From Flavobacterium ginsenosidimutans (lineage in GTDB: Bacteria > Bacteroidota > Bacteroidia > Flavobacteriales > Flavobacteriaceae): DNA of 64,000 bases. Within the stretch, counting starts at the first letter, position 1. Every line of letters begins with the position of its first letter. Position numbers and translations under genes: made by a program. The notes below the pieces were generated by a model. The model was not told the DNA's origin and searched no databases. It worked only from the letters and a program-made list of their open reading frames with translations. Positions 1 through 7,755 of this stretch are shown here, piece after piece. Where the stretch lies: the NCBI RefSeq assembly GCF_003254625.1, contig NZ_QJRJ01000081.1, forward strand, positions 124,001-188,000, given 5' to 3'.

Positions 1-363
1 CCATTTTATAAAGACAGAATTCCAAATATGCCTTATTTGTTTGGAAATGCAGATGCTACAATGTTCTTTAATAATGTTTGGAAAAAAGGTAACAATTTGT
101 CTGTAGGCTATAATCTGCTATATGTTCACACGTATTATTTGTCATGGCCAAGCATGGGAAGCAAGGACAGTAAACTAGAAATTCCGCAACAATTCAGCCA
201 CGATTTAAATGCGGTTTATACAATGGCAAACGGAAAATACAATATCGCTTTAGAATGTAAAAATCTTTTAGATAATAAGCTTTACGACAATTTTTCATTG
301 CAAAAACCAAGCAGAGCTTTTTACATCAAGTTTAGATATTATTTCAGTAAATCAAACAATTAA
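1..363 (+). CDS. TonB-dependent receptor, C-terminal end (partial)
   Basis: The reading frame is open from the first base of the window, so this is the 3' end of a gene that starts upstream. The last ~120 residues alternate short polar and aromatic strands and finish with a strand rich in Phe/Tyr/Lys (FYIKFRYYF), as in the final beta-strand of outer-membrane TonB-dependent receptors. The receptor would import a siderophore or similar ligand across the outer membrane. The next two genes (DUF4374 lipoprotein and PepSY protein) are common companions of iron-siderophore receptors, which supports an iron-related substrate; the substrate itself cannot be read from this fragment. Confidence 0.8.
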   Translation, partial: PFYKDRIPNMPYLFGNADATMFFNNVWKKGNNLSVGYNLLYVHTYYLSWPSMGSKDSKLEIPQQFSHDLNAVYTMANGKYNIALECKNLLDNKLYDNFSLQKPSRAFYIKFRYYFSKSNN

Positions 364-387
364 TTTTTAATACAAATACATAATACA

Positions 388-1620
388 ATGAAAAAAAGTA
401 CCACATTAGCTTTATTATCAGCTGTTTTAGCTTTTACAGCTTTTTCTTGCAGCAGTGATTCTGATAAATCAGGAGGAGAAACTGGCGGAGGAACCGATAC
501 TGGGAAAACGAAATATATTATTACTGCAACAACTGGAGCTGCAGGAATTGCAGATTATTTATTGACTGCAGACGATGTTTCAACTGGAACAATTACAACT
601 ACAGGAAACGGATTGGAGCAAGACGGAACGTATCGTTACTATATTACAGCACAAAATAATTTCTTCAGTTTGCTTTACGGACAAGGAAATCCAGGAGCTG
701 TAACAACTTATAATTTAAATTCAGAAGGAAAATTAGTTAAGAAATCTGATTTTCAAGCGGAAACTGTACATGTGTTCGCGGCTGTAAATACGGATATTTT
801 GACAGTTAAAGTTCCAAGAAGCGGTGCTTCAATTGCTTCAATGTATAAAATTGATGCTGTAAACTCACTTATTACGGGTGAAGCTCAACAAGATACTAAA
901 GTATTAGCTGGGAATGGAGAAAGAGCTTTCTTTACTTGGGCAACTCAAGTGGGAGAAAAAGTGTATATGCCTTATATGAGTATTAAAGGAGACGGAGTAG
1001 ATAACTTTGGAACTGCAAATCCAGATAGTACTTGGGTTGCGGTTTATAACTACCCAGAATTGAAATTAGAAAAAGTAATCAAAGATAACAGAACAAGTTA
1101 TTTAGGAGCTTATTTCACAAACGGATTATTTCAGGATGAAAATGGAGATGCTTACGGTTTCTCAGGTGCAATCGCTACGAGCAATTCTGTAATGACTTCT
1201 ACAAAACCTTCAGCTGTTGTTAAAATCAAAAAAGGAACTACAGAGTTTGATCAATCGTACTTCTTTAACGTTCAAGAAAAATCTGGCGGATATAAAATTT
1301 CTTCTACAACTTATATTTCAAAAGGTAAATTCTTACTGTTAATGTACGGAAATGTTGGAAAAAATAGCGGAACTGTAAAAATGGCAATTGCTGATGTTTA
1401 CAACCAAACATTTACTTGGGTAACAAATGCTCCAGAAACATTAACTTCTGTAACAAGCCGTTACAACATTACTTCAGAAGATGGAAGTTCTGCAATTGTG
1501 GGTATCAATACTCCTGACGGAAACTGGATTTACTCAATCAACGGTACAACTGCTGTTGCAACAAAAGGTATGAAAGTTGAAGGCGGACAAATTACTGCAA
1601 TTCAAAAATTGAAATACTAA
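388..1620 (+). CDS. DUF4374 domain-containing lipoprotein
   Basis: A 410-residue exported lipoprotein: a hydrophobic signal ends in a lipobox with Cys at about residue 21, followed by a Ser/Asp/Gly-rich linker. The remainder has a repeated beta-strand pattern typical of DUF4374, a family predicted to form a beta-propeller-like fold and found next to TonB-dependent siderophore receptors in Bacteroidota. It starts 24 bp after the receptor and is followed by a terminator, so receptor and lipoprotein probably share a transcript. The likely role is an outer-membrane partner in iron-chelate uptake. Family assignment is from pattern recognition; the molecular function is unknown. Confidence 0.75.
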   Translation: MKKSTTLALLSAVLAFTAFSCSSDSDKSGGETGGGTDTGKTKYIITATTGAAGIADYLLTADDVSTGTITTTGNGLEQDGTYRYYITAQNNFFSLLYGQGNPGAVTTYNLNSEGKLVKKSDFQAETVHVFAAVNTDILTVKVPRSGASIASMYKIDAVNSLITGEAQQDTKVLAGNGERAFFTWATQVGEKVYMPYMSIKGDGVDNFGTANPDSTWVAVYNYPELKLEKVIKDNRTSYLGAYFTNGLFQDENGDAYGFSGAIATSNSVMTSTKPSAVVKIKKGTTEFDQSYFFNVQEKSGGYKISSTTYISKGKFLLLMYGNVGKNSGTVKMAIADVYNQTFTWVTNAPETLTSVTSRYNITSEDGSSAIVGINTPDGNWIYSINGTTAVATKGMKVEGGQITAIQKLKY

Positions 1621-1628
1621 TATTTTTT

Positions 1629-1667
1629 TACTGTAAGTCCTTATTTTATGAGGGCTTACAGTTTTTT
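1629..1667 (+). terminator. Rho-independent terminator after the DUF4374 gene
   Basis: Stem of about 12 bp (ACTGTAAGTCCT at 1630-1641 with AGGGCTTACAGT at 1651-1662, one G-T pair) followed by a run of six T. It lies 10 bp after the stop codon and separates the gene from the PepSY gene. Confidence 0.75.
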
Positions 1668-1693
1668 CATTTATCCTATTTATCTATCCAATT

Positions 1694-3106
1694 ATGTTTT
1701 CTTCTTCAAAACCGAATAATAAGAAAAAAAGTAAAAAGTCGCTTTTTAAGCGTATTATGGCCTGGCTGCATTTGTGGCTCGGTTTGGCATCTGGAATCAT
1801 TGTAGTAATTGTCAGTCTAACAGGCTGTATTTATGTTTTTGAAAATGAAATTAAAGATTTTATTGAAGACTGGCGTTTTGTAAAACCTCAGAAAGAAGCA
1901 TTTTTGCTGCCTTCGCAATTAGTCTCAATTGCTGATAAAAAAATGAAAGACAAAAAAGCTACAAGTGTCACTTTTGGCGCAAAAGATGAAGCTGCAATTG
2001 TTGGTTATTTTGTGGAGAAAAAAGAAGAAGGCGAAAAAGGAGAACGAGGAGAGAAAAGAGGAGAAAGAAAAAAAGACTTTGCTAAAAACGGAAACGGAAA
2101 AGGAAAATTTGCTGAAAAAGGCAAAGGAAAAGGAAAGGGAGAAAAACCTAAAGGAGGCCGAAGATCTGGAACTTTTATCAGTGTTTACATGAATCCGTAT
2201 ACAGGAGAAATATTAAATGTAAAATCTGTTTCTAGAAGTGATTCGCCAGATTTTTTCAGATGGATATTAAACGGACATCGCGCCTTATGGCTTCCTTATG
2301 ATATTGGAAGACCAATCGTTGGAGTCGCAGTTTTGATTTTTGTAGTGTTATTAATTTCGGGTATCGTTTTATGGTGGCCAACAAAATGGATTAAATCTAT
2401 TATTGATAAAAGTTTTAAAATTAAATGGGATGCCAGCTTTAAACGTGTCAATTATGATATGCATAATGTGCTTGGCTTTTACAGCTGTATATTCCTGTTT
2501 TTTATTTCCGTAACGGGCTTAGTATGGAGTTTTGGATGGTGGAGTAAATCATTGTATTGGGTCACATCTGGAGGAAAACCGTTGACTGAAAACCGTGAAT
2601 CTCCAAAATCTGACACAACTAATGTGAAGGAATTCAATATCACAACAGCAGATAAAGTTTTATTGAATTTAAGAAAAGAAAATCCGCAGGCATCTGGAAT
2701 TTTAATTAGTATTCCCGCAAAACCTGCAGACCCAATTGGAGCTTTTGTTTACAAGCAAAAGAATACCTATTACAATATGGATCGTTATAGTTATGATCAG
2801 CAGAGTTTGAAAGAAATCTCGATTAAAACGCCTTTTTCGGGAAAGTATATTGAGGCCAATATTCCAGATAAAATCCGACGTATGAATTATGACATTCATG
2901 TTGGAAGCGTTCTTGGATTAACAGGGAAATTTATTGCATTTTTTGCCAGTTTAATTTCGGCGAGCTTACCCATTACAGGTTTTATTGTTTGGTGGGGAAA
3001 ACAGAAATTTGGTAAAAAGAAACCTGCTGCACAACCAAAAACAGCAAGCAAAGCAATTCCTGTCCCTAAATTGAAAAATACAGCAGAACAAGAAGTTACT
3101 GCTTAA
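1694..3106 (+). CDS. PepSY-associated TM-helix membrane protein (iron-uptake type)
   Basis: A 470-residue inner-membrane protein of the PepSY-associated TM family. A hydrophobic helix lies at about residues 22-46 (preceded by the MAWLHLWLGL motif), a second at about 205-228, a third near 255-280 and a last near 415-435. The motif 'NGHRALWLP' and a conserved 'YDIHVGS...GLTGKFIAF' segment near the last helix fit the family. Members are often iron-regulated and sit beside siderophore receptors, with ferric-reductase-like roles proposed. Residues ~107-157 are an extremely Lys/Glu/Gly/Arg-rich insert in the periplasmic loop, not usual for the family. It follows the receptor and DUF4374 genes but lies beyond a terminator, so it may have its own promoter. 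Confidence 0.8.
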   Translation: MFSSSKPNNKKKSKKSLFKRIMAWLHLWLGLASGIIVVIVSLTGCIYVFENEIKDFIEDWRFVKPQKEAFLLPSQLVSIADKKMKDKKATSVTFGAKDEAAIVGYFVEKKEEGEKGERGEKRGERKKDFAKNGNGKGKFAEKGKGKGKGEKPKGGRRSGTFISVYMNPYTGEILNVKSVSRSDSPDFFRWILNGHRALWLPYDIGRPIVGVAVLIFVVLLISGIVLWWPTKWIKSIIDKSFKIKWDASFKRVNYDMHNVLGFYSCIFLFFISVTGLVWSFGWWSKSLYWVTSGGKPLTENRESPKSDTTNVKEFNITTADKVLLNLRKENPQASGILISIPAKPADPIGAFVYKQKNTYYNMDRYSYDQQSLKEISIKTPFSGKYIEANIPDKIRRMNYDIHVGSVLGLTGKFIAFFASLISASLPITGFIVWWGKQKFGKKKPAAQPKTASKAIPVPKLKNTAEQEVTA

Positions 3107-3150
3107 AGATATTGAAAAGGTTTTTTCATTCCTTTTTTTTTTTTTGATCA

Positions 3151-3186
3151 AAAGGCAAAACTTGTAAAAGTTTTGCCTTTTTTTAT
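3151..3186 (+). terminator. Terminator between convergent PepSY and esterase genes
   Basis: Perfect 13-bp stem (AAAGGCAAAACTT at 3151-3163, AAGTTTTGCCTTT at 3168-3180) with a 4-nt loop and a T-tract on the + strand. It ends + strand transcription from the PepSY gene; the stem could also help stop the convergent esterase transcript, but the minus side has no clear U-tract. Confidence 0.8.
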
Positions 3187-3187
3187 T

Positions 3188-4126
3188 TTAGTTATAACCG
3201 TTTGCTTTTAGCCATTCTTCGCAGTCTCTGGTCCAGAATTTATTAGTGTCGCTAATGCCTAAACCAAATCCGTGACCACCTTTTTCGTAGATGTGTAATT
3301 CCGCTGAAACGCCATTTTTCTTTAATGCTAAATAATAGTTGATGCTATTTTCTGGAATAACTACAGTATCATCTGTAGCATGAATTAAGAAAGTTGGAGG
3401 CGTTTGTGCGGTAACTTTCTTTTCGTTTGAAAATGAATCTATTAACTCTTTTGAAGGATTGTTTCCAAGCAAATTGATTTGAGAACCTTTATGTGTGATT
3501 TCGTTTTCCATTGAAATTACTGGATAAATCAGCAACGAAAAGTCTGGACGAGCACTTACTTTAAAAGCAGATTCATAAACTTTGTCATCGTAATGCGTTG
3601 AAGCTGTAGATGCTAAATGTCCTCCAGCTGAAAATCCTAAAATTCCAATTTTATTAGGATCAATATTCCATTTTGCTGCATTTTGTCTTACATAGCGAAT
3701 GGCTTCCTGAGCATCTTGTAACGGACCAACATTTTTATTTTTCATCGTTAAATCAGTTGGCATGCGGTATTTCAATACAAAAGCTGTAATTCCTAAGCTA
3801 TTGAACCATTCAGCTACTTTTGTTCCTTCTTTGTCAAATGCCAAATGTGTGTAACCGCCTCCTGGACAAATCACAACAGCAGTTTGATTTCTTTTTGTTT
3901 CTTTCGGAATAAAAATGCTTAAAGTAGGTACAGAGACCTGACTTGTACTTTGCATTTTTCCATCTTTCAGTTCTGGTTTTTCTTTATAATCAGGAGCTTT
4001 TATTTCATCAGGAATTTTATTCCACAACGGAATTACCTGATTTTGCGCGTTAACGGTAAATATTCCCGAAAATAGAAAAAAACTAAATGTAATTTTTCTT
4101 AAAGATTGTGTTTTTGTATTTTTCAA
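3188..4126 (-). CDS. Secreted alpha/beta-hydrolase (carbohydrate acetyl-esterase-like)
   Basis: A 312-residue alpha/beta-hydrolase with an N-terminal signal peptide ending near AQN. The oxyanion motif PGGGYTHLA, nucleophile elbow GFSAGGH, acid region HATDDTVV and catalytic His in GGHGFGLG are all visible and in order, so the triad looks intact. The family includes BD-FAE/acetyl-xylan-esterase-like enzymes that deacetylate plant polysaccharides. Divergent from the hexuronate transporter gene, it probably belongs to the pectin system, removing acetyl groups outside the cytoplasm. The start codon is TTG (CAA at 4124-4126 on the + strand); no ATG lies upstream of the signal peptide. The exact substrate is inferred. 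Confidence 0.8.
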   Translation of the reverse strand: MKNTKTQSLRKITFSFFLFSGIFTVNAQNQVIPLWNKIPDEIKAPDYKEKPELKDGKMQSTSQVSVPTLSIFIPKETKRNQTAVVICPGGGYTHLAFDKEGTKVAEWFNSLGITAFVLKYRMPTDLTMKNKNVGPLQDAQEAIRYVRQNAAKWNIDPNKIGILGFSAGGHLASTASTHYDDKVYESAFKVSARPDFSLLIYPVISMENEITHKGSQINLLGNNPSKELIDSFSNEKKVTAQTPPTFLIHATDDTVVIPENSINYYLALKKNGVSAELHIYEKGGHGFGLGISDTNKFWTRDCEEWLKANGYN

Positions 4127-4240
4127 TTTAATTATAATTATTTGGTTTACAATTAGTTGTTTTGTTTAGGTTCTAAAAATGAGAGAACTAAAAAGGTTTA
4201 ATAAAAATAGGTAAAAATAAGCGTTAAAAGTATCAAGTTT

Positions 4241-4277
4241 AGGACAATTTTACCCCATAAAAAGGATAATTTTAGCC
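4241..4277 (+). promoter_or_regulatory. Direct repeat with 22-bp period (candidate activator site)
   Basis: AGGACAATTTTACCCC (4241-4256) is repeated as AGGATAATTTTAGCC (4263-4277), exactly 22 bp apart, about two helical turns. Direct repeats at this spacing are typical of sites for dimeric AraC-type DNA-binding domains such as those of hybrid two-component systems. A very similar pair occurs at 60072-60106. Function is inferred. Confidence 0.4.
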
Positions 4278-4379
4278 TATTGGCTTTTAACAAATATATT
4301 GTTTAATGTGTAATTTTGTATTATTTTTTTTGCTTAATATGTTTATTTAGTCACTTTAAATAATTTTATATATAATTTA

Positions 4380-4424
4380 TTTGGATTATACAGATTAAAA
4401 ACTATATTTGTGCAATCGATTACA
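4380..4424 (+). promoter_or_regulatory. exuT promoter with abutting LacI-type operator
   Basis: TTTG (4380-4383), a 19-bp spacer and TATATTTG (4403-4410) match the Bacteroidota -33/-7 promoter. The palindrome-like TGCAATCGATTACA (4411-4424) begins at the next base, so a bound repressor would cover the predicted transcription start. The same word abuts the -7 box before kduI and before the first GH28 gene. The LacI-family protein encoded at 14882-15910 is the obvious candidate ligand-responsive repressor. Confidence 0.75.
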
Positions 4425-4533
4425 TTATTTCTTTCATAGAATGTTAATTTGTTGATTTTAATATTTTTAGAAAGATGTAAATAGAACTATCTCACAATTA
4501 CCAAAAATTACAAAACTATAATCTCAACTTACT

Positions 4534-6000
4534 ATGAATCAAACCGAAACCGTTGCAGTAAATCAGAGTGTTAAAACTACCGGTAAATACCGTTGGAGTA
4601 TTTGCGCCTTATTATTTTTTGCAACTACGATCAATTATCTGGACAGACAAGTGCTTTCTTTAACTTGGAGCGATTTTATTGCACCAGAATTTCACTGGAC
4701 AAACAATGACTACGGAAATATCACTGCATTGTTTTCTATTTTTTATGCAGTTTCCTTACTGTTTGCTGGAAGATTTGTGGATTGGTTGGATACTAAAAAA
4801 GGATTTCTTTGGGCAATCGGAATTTGGTCTGTAGGAGCTTGCCTTCATGCATTTTGTGGAATTGCTACTTCAGGAATTATTACAGGAGAATGGTTTGTAG
4901 GGTTTCATGGTTCAAAAGAAATAATCAGTACAATAAGTGATACAGCTTTGGTAATCAATGTGAGTGTGGCGCTATTTATTTTTGCTCGTTTCGTTTTAGC
5001 AGTTGGAGAAGCAGGAAACTTCCCCGCAGCAATTAAAACTACAGCAGAATATTTTCCTAAAAAAGACAGAGCTTTTGCAACAAGTATCTTTAATGCAGGA
5101 GCAACAGTTGGAGCTTTAGCTGCACCAATTACAATTCCGTTTATTGCAAAATCTTTCGGTTGGGAAATGTCTTTCATTATTATTGGTGCTTTAGGATTTG
5201 TTTGGATGGGATTTTGGATGTTTATGTACGATAAACCAGAAAAACATTCAAGAGTAAGTGCAGAAGAATTAGCTTATATTCAGCAAGATGATATTGAAGA
5301 TAGTAAAATAGGTTTTAAGCCTGAAGCTAAAGGAAAAGTGTCTTTGGCAGATTGTTTTAAATACAAACAAACGTGGGCGTTTGCGTTTGGTAAATTCATG
5401 ACAGATGGTGTTTGGTGGTTCTTTTTATTTTGGACTCCAGCGTATTTAAGTTCTGTTTACGGAATGGATTCTACAGAAGCTGCATTCCCATTATTTGTAC
5501 TTTATTTAATTACATTATTGTCAATTATTGGTGGATGGCTTCCAACGTTTTTCGTAGAGAAAAAAGGAATGAATCCGTATGAAGGAAGAATGAGAGCGAT
5601 GCTAATTTTTGCATTTTTCCCATTATTAGCTTTAATCGCACAACCATTAGGTTACATTAGTTACTGGGTTCCAGTAATTATTATCGGAATTGCAGGAGCA
5701 GCGCACCAATCTTGGTCAGCAAATATTTTTACAACAGTTGGAGACATGTTTCCTAAAAAAGCAATTGCAACCATTACAGGAATTGGCGGTTTAGCAGGTG
5801 GAGTTGGTTCAACTTTAATTAATAAAGGATCGGGAGTTTTGTTTGATTATGCTAAAGAAACAGAAATGGTTTTTATGGGATTTAAAGGAATTGAAGCGGG
5901 TTATTTTATTATCTTTTCAATTTGTGCAATTTGTTACTTAACTGGTTGGATTGTAATGAAATCACTAGTTCCTAAATATGCTCCAATCACTGATCTATAA
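4534..6000 (+). CDS. exuT: Hexuronate transporter (MFS, ExuT-like)
   Basis: A 488-residue major-facilitator permease with about 12 predicted membrane helices. The first helix region carries the family signature TINYLDRQVLS, and the loop near residues 78-90 carries a Gly-Arg-Phe-Val-Asp-type motif between helices 2 and 3. A later segment (VGEAGNFPAAIKTTAEYFP) is highly characteristic of the anion:cation symporter / ExuT group. It is somewhat longer than E. coli ExuT because of an extra hydrophilic stretch around residues 110-140. It should import galacturonate and glucuronate across the inner membrane to feed the UxaC/B/A enzymes encoded downstream. Its promoter carries the LacI-type operator. 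Confidence 0.9.
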   Translation: MNQTETVAVNQSVKTTGKYRWSICALLFFATTINYLDRQVLSLTWSDFIAPEFHWTNNDYGNITALFSIFYAVSLLFAGRFVDWLDTKKGFLWAIGIWSVGACLHAFCGIATSGIITGEWFVGFHGSKEIISTISDTALVINVSVALFIFARFVLAVGEAGNFPAAIKTTAEYFPKKDRAFATSIFNAGATVGALAAPITIPFIAKSFGWEMSFIIIGALGFVWMGFWMFMYDKPEKHSRVSAEELAYIQQDDIEDSKIGFKPEAKGKVSLADCFKYKQTWAFAFGKFMTDGVWWFFLFWTPAYLSSVYGMDSTEAAFPLFVLYLITLLSIIGGWLPTFFVEKKGMNPYEGRMRAMLIFAFFPLLALIAQPLGYISYWVPVIIIGIAGAAHQSWSANIFTTVGDMFPKKAIATITGIGGLAGGVGSTLINKGSGVLFDYAKETEMVFMGFKGIEAGYFIIFSICAICYLTGWIVMKSLVPKYAPITDL

Positions 6001-6009
6001 AGAAAAATT

Positions 6010-6046
6010 AGCATAATTGAAATAATTTTTCGATTTCAATTATGCT
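6010..6046 (+). terminator. Hairpin between exuT and kduI
   Basis: Perfect 14-bp inverted repeat (6010-6023 and 6033-6046) starting 10 bp after the exuT stop. There is only a weak T-run afterwards, so it may be an inefficient terminator or an mRNA-stabilising hairpin. kduI has its own promoter immediately downstream. Confidence 0.5.
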
Positions 6047-6063
6047 ATTTAAATATAAAAATA

Positions 6064-6085
6064 TAATTTTGTGCAATCGATTACA
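6064..6085 (+). promoter_or_regulatory. kduI promoter -7 box with abutting LacI-type operator
   Basis: TAATTTTG (6064-6071) matches TAnnTTTG and is followed directly by TGCAATCGATTACA (6072-6085), the same arrangement as before exuT. No good TTTG is seen 19-20 bp upstream. The predicted leader to the kduI ATG at 6099 is very short. Confidence 0.7.
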
Positions 6086-6098
6086 TTAATTTAAAATT

Positions 6099-6938
6099 AT
6101 GACAAAATATAGTTCAAGATACGCGTCAAGTCCAGAAGCAGTAAAAAAATATGATACACAGCAATTGAGAGAAGAGTTCTTAATTGATGACTTAATGCAG
6201 GAAGATGAAGTTGTATTGGTTTATTCGCATTACGACAGATACATTGCAGGTTCTGCAGTTCCTGTAAAAGGCGATTTAGCTTTAGAAACTATTGACCCTC
6301 TTAAAGCTCCTTATTTTTTAGAAAGAAGAGAATTAGGAATCATCAATGTTGGAGGAAGCGGTTCGGTTGTGGTAGAAGGAACAACTTATGAGTTAGGTTT
6401 TAAAGATGCTTTGTATATCGGAGCTGGAAATAAAGAGGTGGTTTTTAAAAGTTACGACAAAAACAATCCTGCTAAATTCTATTTGAATTCTGCACCAGCG
6501 CACACCAATTATCCAACTAAAAAAGTAAGTTTAGCTGAAGCGAATAAATTACAATTGGGAACTATGGAAACGGCAAATCACCGTACCGTAAACCAAATGA
6601 TTATAGGAAGTGTGGTGACCACTTGCCAATTGCAAATGGGAATGACAGAATTGAAACCAGGAAGTGTTTGGAATACAATGCCGGCACACGTTCACGATCG
6701 TAGAATGGAGGTTTATTTTTATTTGGATATTCCAGAAAATCAGGCAGTTTGCCACTTTATGGGGCAGCCGCAGGAAACAAGACATATTTGGATGAACAAT
6801 CATCAGGCAGTAATTTCTCCGCCTTGGTCTATTCACTCAGGTTCTGGAACTAGCAATTACACTTTTATCTGGGGAATGGCAGGTGAGAACTTAGATTACG
6901 GAGATATGGATGTTTGTAAAATCACTGATTTGAGATAA
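6099..6938 (+). CDS. kduI: 5-dehydro-4-deoxy-D-glucuronate isomerase
   Basis: KduI converts 5-keto-4-deoxyuronate, formed from the unsaturated uronates released by pectin lyases and GH105 enzymes, to 2,5-diketo-3-deoxygluconate in the cytoplasm. The 279-residue length matches the family. The zinc-binding set is complete: His197 and His199 in MPAHVHDRRMEVYF, Glu204 in the same motif, and His246 in PPWSIHSG, one residue off the E. coli numbering. It is the first gene of a run ending at uxaA and overlaps nothing; kduD starts 1 bp after its stop codon, indicating translational coupling. A LacI-type operator covers its promoter. Confidence 0.96.
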   Translation: MTKYSSRYASSPEAVKKYDTQQLREEFLIDDLMQEDEVVLVYSHYDRYIAGSAVPVKGDLALETIDPLKAPYFLERRELGIINVGGSGSVVVEGTTYELGFKDALYIGAGNKEVVFKSYDKNNPAKFYLNSAPAHTNYPTKKVSLAEANKLQLGTMETANHRTVNQMIIGSVVTTCQLQMGMTELKPGSVWNTMPAHVHDRRMEVYFYLDIPENQAVCHFMGQPQETRHIWMNNHQAVISPPWSIHSGSGTSNYTFIWGMAGENLDYGDMDVCKITDLR

Positions 6939-6939
6939 G

Positions 6940-7731
6940 ATGACAAATTTATTTGATATAAAAGGAAAAGTTGCCTTGATCACAGGAAGTACGCACGGAC
7001 TAGGGATGGCAATGGCAAAAGGATTAGGTCAGGCTGGCGCTACAATTGTGGTTAACGGAAATTCTTCTCAAGAAAAAATTGACAATGCTGTAGCAGAATT
7101 AAAAAGTGAAGGCATCAATGCGGTTGGTTACAAATTTAATGTAACAGAAGAACAGGAAGTAAAAACTGCTGTTGCGAAAATCGAAAGTGAAGTTGGACCA
7201 ATCGATATCTTGATCAATAATGCTGGAATTATTAAAAGAATTCCGCTTTTGGATATGGAAGTTTCAGATTTCAGAGAAGTAGTTGATATTGATTTAGTAA
7301 GTCCGTTTATCGTTTCTAAGCATGTTGCAAAAGGAATGATCGAAAGAAGACAAGGAAAAATCATCAACATTTGTTCTATGATGAGTGAGTTGGGTAGAAA
7401 TACCGTTTCTGCTTACGCTGCTGCAAAAGGAGGCTTAAAAATGCTGACTAAAAACATGGCAACAGAATGGGCAAAATACAATGTTCAGATTAACGGAATC
7501 GGTCCTGGCTATTTTGCTACAGAACAGACAAAACCAATTAGAGTTGATGGGCATCCGTTTAACGATTTCATCATCAGCAGAACTCCTGCAGCAAAATGGG
7601 GAGATCCAAGTGATTTAGCTGGAGCAGCGATATTTTTATCATCAAAAGCAAGTGATTTCGTAAACGGTCACATTTTGTATGTTGACGGCGGAATCCTTGC
7701 AACAATCGGAAAACCTTCAAACGAAGAATAA
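6940..7731 (+). CDS. kduD: 2-dehydro-3-deoxy-D-gluconate 5-dehydrogenase
   Basis: KduD is a short-chain dehydrogenase that reduces 2,5-diketo-3-deoxygluconate to 2-keto-3-deoxygluconate with NAD(P)H. At 263 residues it has the Rossmann motif TGSTHGLG (about residues 15-22), the NNAG motif near residue 90, and the catalytic Tyr159/Lys163 in YAAAK. The C-terminal NGHILYVDGG is standard for SDR enzymes. It starts 1 bp after kduI, so the two consecutive enzymes of the pathway are co-translated. Similarity to other SDR subfamilies is high, but the kduI partnership makes the assignment firm. Confidence 0.93.
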   Translation: MTNLFDIKGKVALITGSTHGLGMAMAKGLGQAGATIVVNGNSSQEKIDNAVAELKSEGINAVGYKFNVTEEQEVKTAVAKIESEVGPIDILINNAGIIKRIPLLDMEVSDFREVVDIDLVSPFIVSKHVAKGMIERRQGKIINICSMMSELGRNTVSAYAAAKGGLKMLTKNMATEWAKYNVQINGIGPGYFATEQTKPIRVDGHPFNDFIISRTPAAKWGDPSDLAGAAIFLSSKASDFVNGHILYVDGGILATIGKPSNEE

Positions 7732-7755
7732 TTTTCAAATTATATTTTAAAAGAC

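Larger units (their letters stand above)
4127..4533. other. Divergent intergenic region, esterase / exuT
   Basis: No gene is seen in these 407 bp. It holds a 22-bp-period direct repeat (4241-4277), a possible + strand -7 box TAATTTTG at 4311-4318, and a strong promoter with an overlapping palindromic operator (4380-4424) for exuT. The leader after the operator is about 110 nt and very A/T-rich. Confidence 0.6.

Noticed and set aside
1965..2192. 75-residue ORF in another frame of the PepSY gene
   Set aside because: It exists only because of the Lys/Glu-rich repetitive codons and lies fully inside a well-supported gene.
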